Assembly (NCBI GenBank): GCA_905614355.1
Contig: CAJQSN010000005.1
Coordinates: forward strand, 1-51,909
Direction of reading: 5' to 3'
DNA length: 51,909 bases
DNA from: an uncultured Rhodospirillales bacterium
GTDB lineage: Bacteria; Pseudomonadota; Alphaproteobacteria; Rhodospirillales; UBA2165
The translations under genes were made by a program, and so were the position numbers. Below are positions 45,113-51,909 of this stretch, in pieces; positions within the stretch are counted from its first letter, which is position 1; every line of letters begins with the position of its first letter. A model generated the notes under the pieces. It was not told the origin of the DNA, ran no database searches, and saw only the letters and a list, made by a program, of their open reading frames with translations.

Positions 45113-46903
45113 ATGTCAAATTCTTATGAGATTATAGACCACGTTCACGACGTAATTGTTGTTGGTGCCGGTGGTGCTGGTTTGAGAGCAACGCTTGGTA
45201 TGACTGCTGCGGGCCTAGACACTGCCTGCATCACCAAGGTATTTCCAACCCGTTCTCATACTGTTGCAGCTCAAGGTGGAATTGGAGCAGCGTTGGGTAA
45301 TATGCAGGACGATAGTTGGCAGTGGCACATGTACGACACGGTCAAGGGCGCTGATTGGCTGGGTGATCAAGATGCTATCGAATATATGTGTCGCGAAGCC
45401 GTGCCAGCAGTGCATGAACTGGAACATTTTGGAGTTCCGTTTTCCAGAACCGAAGAGGGTAAGATATATCAACGCCCTTTTGGCGGTCATATGCGTGATT
45501 TTGGTGAAGCACCGGTCGAACGCGCTTGTGCAGCAGCGGACCGTACAGGCCATGCTATTTTACATACGCTTTATCAACAATGCATGAAACATAATGCTGA
45601 GTTTTTTATCGAGTATTTTGCTATTGATCTGATTATGGATAGTGAAGGGGCTTGCCGTGGCGTAATGGCATGGAATTTGGCCGATGGGACAATGCACCGT
45701 TTTCTTGCCCATCAAACTGTTATGGCGACGGGTGGCTATGGCCGTAGTTATTTTTCATGCACGTCTGCTCATACTTGTACAGGCGATGGCAATGGAATGG
45801 TTCTGCGCGCTGGACTGCCAATGGAAGATATGGAATTTGTTCAGTTTCATCCGACTGGTATATACGGATCTGGATGTTTAATCACGGAAGGCGCCCGCGG
45901 TGAAGGTGGTTATTTGACAAACTCCGAAGGTGAAGCTTTTATGGAACGGTATGCTCCAAGTGCTAAAGATCTAGCCTCTCGTGATGTTGTAAGTCGCTCA
46001 ATGACTGTTGAAATTAGAGAGAAACGTGGCGTCGGTGTAGATGGCGACCACATTTTTTTACATCTCGAGCATCTAGGCGCGGAAGTATTAAGTCAACGTT
46101 TGCCTGGTATTACTGAAACGGCAAAGATTTTCTCTGGTGTTGATGCCACCAAAGATCCTATTCCGGTGTTGCCTACTGTTCACTATAACATGGGTGGTAT
46201 TCCAACTAATTATCACGGTGAAGTTTTGCGTCCGACGTCAAGTAATCCAGACGCTGTATGTCCAGGTCTAATGGCAATCGGTGAGGCGGCTTGTGTGTCT
46301 GTTCACGGTGCTAACCGTTTGGGAACTAATTCGCTATTAGATATTGTAGTGTTTGGCCGAGCGGCAGCGCTTCGCGCAGTGGAAATCGTGGATAAGAATA
46401 AAGCTGTTAAAGCTGCTGACCCTAAAACCGGTGAAATAGCTATTGAGCGCTTTGATAAGCTACGGCATGCTAATGGCAGTCAGAAAACTGCTGACGTTCG
46501 AATTGGTATGCAGCGTATTATGCAGAATAATGCAGCTGTTTTTAGAACCTCTGAAGTTCTAAAAGAAGGTGTTGAGCTCATAGATAAGTCAGCAGAGAAT
46601 TTAAAGGATCTAAGTGTTAGTGATCAATCTTTGATTTGGAATTCTGATTTAGTTGAGACGTTAGAGCTTGAAAATCTTATGGCGTGTGCAAAAGCGACTA
46701 TGTATAGCGCCGAGGCTAGACACGAATCGCGTGGTGCTCACGCCCATGAAGACTACCCTGATCGTGATGATAAAAATTGGATGAAACATACTTTGGCTTG
46801 GGTTGATGAAAAATGGAATGTCAAATTAGATTATCGTCCCGTTCATGAATATACTCTCACTGATGAAGTGGAATATATTACACCTCGGGCAAGGGTCTAT
46901 TAA
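45113..46903 (+). CDS. sdhA: Succinate dehydrogenase flavoprotein subunit
   Basis: The 596-residue catalytic subunit oxidising succinate to fumarate. FAD-binding [15 protein letters not shown], the histidine for covalent FAD attachment in [17 protein letters not shown], and the active-site blocks [26 protein letters not shown] and [19 protein letters not shown] are all present. The C-terminus ending PRARVY is typical for proteobacterial SdhA. No truncation or frame problem. Confidence 0.97.
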   Translation: MSNSYEIIDHVHDVIVVGAGGAGLRATLGMTAAGLDTACITKVFPTRSHTVAAQGGIGAALGNMQDDSWQWHMYDTVKGADWLGDQDAIEYMCREAVPAVHELEHFGVPFSRTEEGKIYQRPFGGHMRDFGEAPVERACAAADRTGHAILHTLYQQCMKHNAEFFIEYFAIDLIMDSEGACRGVMAWNLADGTMHRFLAHQTVMATGGYGRSYFSCTSAHTCTGDGNGMVLRAGLPMEDMEFVQFHPTGIYGSGCLITEGARGEGGYLTNSEGEAFMERYAPSAKDLASRDVVSRSMTVEIREKRGVGVDGDHIFLHLEHLGAEVLSQRLPGITETAKIFSGVDATKDPIPVLPTVHYNMGGIPTNYHGEVLRPTSSNPDAVCPGLMAIGEAACVSVHGANRLGTNSLLDIVVFGRAAALRAVEIVDKNKAVKAADPKTGEIAIERFDKLRHANGSQKTADVRIGMQRIMQNNAAVFRTSEVLKEGVELIDKSAENLKDLSVSDQSLIWNSDLVETLELENLMACAKATMYSAEARHESRGAHAHEDYPDRDDKNWMKHTLAWVDEKWNVKLDYRPVHEYTLTDEVEYITPRARVY

Positions 46904-46929
46904 GATGATTCAAAGGTATGGAGTTTAAT

Positions 46930-47706
46930 ATGGTAGAGTTTACCCTCCCTCGGAATTCTAAGGTTGTCAAAGGCAAAACACACAAGGCTCCGGACGGTAC
47001 GAAGAATATCAAAAAATTCAAAGTTTATAGGTATGACCCGGACCAAGAGAAAAATCCACAACTTGATACTTATGAAGTGGACCTGGATACCTGTGGTCCA
47101 ATGGTATTAGATGCGCTTATAAAAATTAAGAATGAGATAGACCCAACGCTGACTTTCCGGCGGTCGTGTAGGGAAGGTGTTTGTGGTTCTTGCGCAATGA
47201 ATGTTGATGGAACTAATACCCTCGCGTGTATAAAAGATATTGATCAAATTAAAGGTGATGCCTCTATTTATCCATTACCACATATGCCTGTGATTAAAGA
47301 TTTAGTACCTGATTTATCGATACCATATGCCCAATATAAATCAATTAAGCCATGGATCCAGACTGACACGCCGGCGCCTGGTTCAGAACGCCCCCAGTCA
47401 CCTGAAGAAAGGGCTAAACTTGATGGTTTGTGGGAATGCGTCCTATGTTTTTGTTGTCAAACATCTTGTCCAAGCTACTGGTGGAATGGAGATCGTTACC
47501 TTGGTCCAGCTATATTATTACAAGCGTATCGTTGGCTTGTAGACTCTAGGGATGAAAATACTGGTGGCCGCTTAGATGCGCTTGAAGATCCTTTCAAACT
47601 TTATCGTTGCCACACTATTATGAATTGTACTAATTCATGTCCGAAGTCACTTAACCCGGCATTAGCCATTGCTGAGACTAAAAAATTAATGGTTGAACGT
47701 ATGTGA
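46930..47706 (+). CDS. sdhB: Succinate dehydrogenase iron-sulfur subunit
   Basis: About 258 residues carrying three Fe-S clusters between FAD and ubiquinone. [2Fe-2S]: [21 protein letters not shown]. [4Fe-4S]: [16 protein letters not shown]. [3Fe-4S]: [18 protein letters not shown]. Two starts compete: ATG at 46918 and ATG at 46930. I prefer 46930 because GGAG lies seven bases before it and [17 protein letters not shown] is the common alphaproteobacterial N-terminus; the earlier ATG would add MEFN. Last gene of sdhCDAB, 11 bases before zapE. Confidence 0.96.
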   Translation: MVEFTLPRNSKVVKGKTHKAPDGTKNIKKFKVYRYDPDQEKNPQLDTYEVDLDTCGPMVLDALIKIKNEIDPTLTFRRSCREGVCGSCAMNVDGTNTLACIKDIDQIKGDASIYPLPHMPVIKDLVPDLSIPYAQYKSIKPWIQTDTPAPGSERPQSPEERAKLDGLWECVLCFCCQTSCPSYWWNGDRYLGPAILLQAYRWLVDSRDENTGGRLDALEDPFKLYRCHTIMNCTNSCPKSLNPALAIAETKKLMVERM

Positions 47707-47717
47707 ACTAACATTTT

Positions 47718-48860
47718 ATGTTGAGTAATAATATTAATAATTTTTCTGGTGGCCCGCTCAATAAGTATCGCAAAAAGGTCAAAGATGGCGACTTGAATGC
47801 GGACCCTGCCCAGGAAGCCTTAGCTGGAAAATTACAAAACCTGTACGATGCGCTTGAAGGCTACCAGCCGCCTTCTGATTCAGTCAGTTGGCGAGAACGC
47901 TTGGGGTTAAGGTGCAAGCGGACTGAACCTCTCAAAGGCCTTTATATTTTTGGTGATGTGGGACGTGGCAAATCAATGTTAATGGATTTGTTTTGCGAAA
48001 CTGTGCCATTCGAGCGCAAGCGTAGGGTCCATTTCCATTCGTTTTTGCAAGATATTAATGCCCGTTTTAATGCCTTCCGCGCCCAAAATCCTAATGGAGG
48101 TGACCCAATTCCAGACGTTGTAAAATCAATTGCTGATGAAACGTGGCTCTTGTGTTTTGATGAATTACAGGTAGTCAATATTGTTGATGCGATGATTCTA
48201 GGTCGCTTATTTGAGGGCTTGTTTGATCGAAATGTAATAATTCTTGCAACATCTAATCGTCCGCCCAGTGATCTTTATAAAGATGGGTTGCAACGTGAAA
48301 AATTTTTACCTTTCATAGATTTAATCACTCGGCGTTTAGATGTCTATCAATTAGGTGCCGCTAGAGATTATAGGTTGGAACGCATGTTGGGGATGAAAGT
48401 TTATCATCATCCCTTAGGACTAAAGGTTAATGCAGATTTAGACCGCTATTTTTTTGAACTCACAAAGGGATATACAGCTGTGGCCGATAAAATTATGGTC
48501 AAAGGAAGAGTTATTAAAATTCCCATGGCAGCTGCTGGTGTTGGGAAAGTTAAATTTGAAAACTTGTGTGCGGAAGCTTTAGGGCCGGCAGATTATCTTG
48601 AGATAGCTAGGCGATATCATACATTAATTTTAGAAGAAATACCGCGGATGGGGGAAGCCTTAAAAAATGAAGCCCAACGTTTTATTACTCTAATTGATGC
48701 TCTTTATGAAAATAAGGTGAACTTAATATGCTCGGCAGATGCCCCCCCCAAAGAACTTTATACGTTAGGAGAAGGCGTTTTTGAATTTGAGCGCCTAGTT
48801 TCGAGATTAATGGAAATGCAATCTGAAAAATATCTCTCGCTCCCGCATTGTAATGAATAA
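47718..48860 (+). CDS. zapE: Cell division/AFG1-family ATPase ZapE
   Basis: A 380-residue AFG1-like P-loop ATPase. Walker A GDVGRGKSMLMDLF, Walker B LLCFDELQVVNIVDAM, sensor ATSNRPPSDLYKDGLQRE, and a late arginine block FERLVSRLMEMQS. In E. coli ZapE acts on FtsZ rings during division; the mitochondrial homologue Lace1/Afg1 works in respiratory-complex quality control. The position after sdhB recurs in alphaproteobacteria. The start ATG at 47718 has only a weak ribosome-binding site. Confidence 0.92.
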   Translation: MLSNNINNFSGGPLNKYRKKVKDGDLNADPAQEALAGKLQNLYDALEGYQPPSDSVSWRERLGLRCKRTEPLKGLYIFGDVGRGKSMLMDLFCETVPFERKRRVHFHSFLQDINARFNAFRAQNPNGGDPIPDVVKSIADETWLLCFDELQVVNIVDAMILGRLFEGLFDRNVIILATSNRPPSDLYKDGLQREKFLPFIDLITRRLDVYQLGAARDYRLERMLGMKVYHHPLGLKVNADLDRYFFELTKGYTAVADKIMVKGRVIKIPMAAAGVGKVKFENLCAEALGPADYLEIARRYHTLILEEIPRMGEALKNEAQRFITLIDALYENKVNLICSADAPPKELYTLGEGVFEFERLVSRLMEMQSEKYLSLPHCNE

Positions 48861-49096
48861 CTTTACCGGAGACATAATTGAGCTTTATAAGAAAGAATTA
48901 TAGCATTAACTCCATTAATATTAGGCAACCCTTCTAGACTATTCTGGGTGTTGTGGGCTTGCTCTCAAACTGATTTTGCTTTACGAACCGCGGATATAAA
49001 TTTGTATCGAGGTTCTCTGGTATGCGCAGATTTTAAGCCATATTAGGTAAGCTATGGTTTGCTTTCCTGGATATTCATAATAAGGGGGAAATTTAA

Positions 49097-50155
<1,059 letters not shown>

Positions 50156-50217
50156 TACGCACTCCGGGGGGGCTTCTTGTTGAGTGTTTGGTAATTTAAT
50201 TTAAGGGCTAAGGTCAT

Positions 50218-51363
50218 ATGAATATTCATGAGTATCAAGCAAAGCAAGTTTTATCCAAGTGTGGTGTAAGCGTAGTTAAGGGAGCTGTAGCATATACAGC
50301 AGCGGAAGCCGAATCAGTAGCTAAGGAACTAGGTGGACCAATTTGGGTAGTAAAATCGCAAATCCATGCAGGTGGACGAGGCAAGGGCACATTCAAAGAA
50401 AATTCAGCTGGTAGTGCAGGTGGTGTCAGGGTTGTAAGATCTGTTGAGGAAGTTAAACAAGCAGCTGGCCAAATGCTAGGTGCAACTTTGGTAACCCATC
50501 AAACTGGTCCTAAAGGTAAGGAAGTTAAGCGTATCTATATTGAAGATGGTTGTGATATCGACCGAGAGCTTTATCTCAGTTTGTTAATTGATAGATCTAC
50601 GGCACGCGTGACCATTATTGCTTGCCAGGAAGGGGGGGTGGATATTGAAGAGGTTGCTGCAAAAACCCCTGAGAAAATTATAACTATTGCCATTGATCCC
50701 GCCACGGGTATGAAAACGTTTCATGCGCGCAAAGTTGCCTTTGGCCTTGGCCTTTCTGGTGATCAAGTTAAATCTGCTGTTCAGTTTTTGATGTCTATGT
50801 ACCAAGCATTTGTTGGAATGGACGCTAGTCAGATCGAAATTAATCCGATGGTAGTTACAAAAGCGGGGGAAATAGTGGCGCTTGATGCAAAAATGAATTT
50901 TGATGATAATGCGCTTTATCGTCATAAAGATATTGAAGAGATGCGGGATGAGGATGAGCAGGACGCGGGAGAGCGTGAGGCTGAGCGTCATGACTTAAAT
51001 TATATTAAATTAGATGGCAGCATTGGTTGTATGGTTAATGGTGCAGGTTTAGCTATGTCTACGATGGATATTATTAAGCTCCACGGAGGTGAGCCAGCGA
51101 ACTTTCTTGATGTTGGTGGCGGCGCTACTAAAGAACGGGTTACAGCGGCTTTTAAGATTATCTTATCTGATCCTAATGTTAAAGGAATCCTTATAAATAT
51201 TTTCGGCGGCATTATGCGATGCGATGTGATAGCAGAAGGAGTTGTTGCAGCCGCAAAAGACGTATCGTTGAATGTACCGCTGGTCGTTCGCCTTGAGGGT
51301 ACCAACGTTGACCGTGGGAAGGAAATTTTAGCAAACTCAGGATTGCCAATTATATCGAGATAA
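50218..51363 (+). CDS. sucC: Succinyl-CoA ligase beta subunit, 3' end lost at an inverted junction
   Basis: The ADP/GDP-forming succinyl-CoA synthetase beta chain: ATP-grasp domain ([15 protein letters not shown] near 44-58; the metal-binding [19 protein letters not shown]) and C-terminal CoA-ligase domain ([51 protein letters not shown]). Homology runs to GLPII at codon 379 (51354), where family members continue with A-(A/T)-D-D and roughly 10-20 more residues. Here only S-R and a stop follow, and that sequence belongs to an antisense sucA fragment. The real gene is therefore truncated by about 5 percent at the junction; the original stop is not in the window. Start ATG at 50218 behind AAGGGCTAAGG, 62 bases after mdh. 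Confidence 0.93.
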   Translation: MNIHEYQAKQVLSKCGVSVVKGAVAYTAAEAESVAKELGGPIWVVKSQIHAGGRGKGTFKENSAGSAGGVRVVRSVEEVKQAAGQMLGATLVTHQTGPKGKEVKRIYIEDGCDIDRELYLSLLIDRSTARVTIIACQEGGVDIEEVAAKTPEKIITIAIDPATGMKTFHARKVAFGLGLSGDQVKSAVQFLMSMYQAFVGMDASQIEINPMVVTKAGEIVALDAKMNFDDNALYRHKDIEEMRDEDEQDAGEREAERHDLNYIKLDGSIGCMVNGAGLAMSTMDIIKLHGGEPANFLDVGGGATKERVTAAFKIILSDPNVKGILINIFGGIMRCDVIAEGVVAAAKDVSLNVPLVVRLEGTNVDRGKEILANSGLPIISR

Positions 51364-51803
51364 ATTTCAGTATCAAGATCATCTTCTGTAAATTCGTAAG
51401 ATTTATAATCAAGCTCCTTGTGATAACCCGCCCCGACTAGGCCTAATGGATCAAACTGCGCATGAAGATGGCCCCGTACTCTATAAGAGCGGATGAGTAT
51501 CCGTGCCCGTATAGAACGCCTCGCAATTTCATTGATTTGATTTGAATTAATGTTTGAGCTGACAGGATTTGAGTGCGTCCCAACTCCATCTGCTTCACCA
51601 GCACCAACTATAGACGTATTAGAACGAGCCCAGCTAGCGCCTTTTATATCGCTTAGGACCGAGACCGGATCATCATCTAATCTAGAAAACACATCAACCC
51701 AACTTGGATCTACTGAGCTCGGATTGACTAAGTATCGCTCATACAATTCGGCTATAAAAGCCCCGTTTGTTCCGATGAAAATTGTATCCACGGAATCCAC
51801 CAT
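51354..51803 (-). CDS. sucA: 2-oxoglutarate dehydrogenase E1, N-terminal fragment, inverted
   Basis: The first 150 codons of sucA on the minus strand. The start ATG at 51803 is preceded by GAGGTTAGAGA. The N-terminus [17 protein letters not shown] (8-25) with [12 protein letters not shown] is the SucA lead helix that binds other complex components. After a variable linker (45-90), [21 protein letters not shown] and FDPLGL (about 95-121) are highly conserved. The last matching residues are [14 protein letters not shown], ending at 51354. Beyond it the frame reads the reverse complement of sucC. The remaining ~800 residues, including the thiamine diphosphate site, are absent. E1 decarboxylates 2-oxoglutarate in the TCA cycle. 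Confidence 0.9.
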
Positions 51804-51842
51804 TCTCTAACCTCTAATAATAAACTGCATGGTAGGCTAAAC

Positions 51843-51909
51843 CTAGCCCTTCATTGTTTCTAGCATGCTGCTACCCAAGGTCGCTGGAGAGTCAGCAACA
51901 TTGATACCT
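51843..51909 (-). CDS. sucD: Succinyl-CoA ligase alpha subunit, C-terminal end, inverted
   Basis: The last 21 codons of sucD on the minus strand, cut by the right edge of the window. Read toward lower coordinates the frame is GINVADSPATLGSSMLETMKG followed by TAG at 51845-51843, matching the usual end of bacterial SucD (ADSPA-x-LG-x-x-M/L). It lies 39 bases upstream of the sucA start, as in the normal sucCDAB order, which supports the whole block being genuine operon sequence placed in inverted orientation. Confidence 0.8.
   Translation of the reverse strand, partial: GINVADSPATLGSSMLETMKG

Noticed and set aside
51000..51353. Continuation of the sucA fragment frame into the sucC antisense strand
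   Set aside because: Residues after position 150 are simply the reverse complement of sucC and share nothing with SucA; the open frame is accidental across the junction.

Overview
The window reads as chromosomal DNA of a marine-type, AT-rich alphaproteobacterium. The support is gene order and protein family: ffh-rpsP-rimM-trmD-rplS-leuCDB-asd, sdhCDAB-zapE-mdh-sucC, dapF-mtaB-ftsY, and an unbroken ccmABCDEFGHI locus beside a CoxMNOP-like oxidase operon. A Rhodospirillales-like lineage is my best guess, but rank below class is inference. I saw no phage, insertion sequence, CRISPR array, rRNA or tRNA gene. Almost everything is core metabolism or respiration.

Layout. 1-5694: the 3' end of metH, a ClC-type chloride transporter with CBS domains, a UvrD-type helicase and prmA. 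5855-9928 (minus): pgk and acnA. 10423-15353: an aa3/caa3-type oxidase operon (subunits II, I, two subunit III proteins, IV), followed by two small membrane proteins of unknown role. 15462-22332: the complete system I cytochrome c maturation locus, including a 59-residue ccmD. 22351-25260 (minus): a dctPQM TRAP transporter. 25416-29606: pterin carbinolamine dehydratase, a PcaF-type thiolase, a D-2-hydroxyacid dehydrogenase and an adrenodoxin-reductase-type flavoprotein. 29733-31640 (minus): a very divergent chemoreceptor-like protein. 32055-35350: a small conserved-looking protein, then ftsY, mtaB and dapF (minus). 35772-43872: ffh, the S16/RimM/TrmD/L19 operon, leuCDB and asd. 44327-51363: sdhCDAB, zapE, mdh and sucC.

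Together these genes cover much of the TCA cycle (aconitase, succinate dehydrogenase, malate dehydrogenase, succinyl-CoA ligase), the terminal oxidase and the machinery for the cytochromes c that feed it, both protein parts of the SRP targeting pathway, and the leucine and lysine/threonine branches of amino acid synthesis.

The most important observation is at the right end. At about 51354 the sucC reading frame stops matching its family. The remaining 550 bases hold, on the opposite strand, the last codons of sucD followed by the first 150 codons of sucA. These normally lie downstream of sucC on the same strand. The junction is therefore an inverted chimera: an assembly or amplification artefact is most likely, a real inversion less so. 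The window also starts inside metH, so both ends look like contig ends. I found no convincing new biological system. The less ordinary items are the divergent chemoreceptor, the paired subunit III genes, the charged tails on S16, L19 and malate dehydrogenase, and the unassigned small membrane proteins between cox and ccm.
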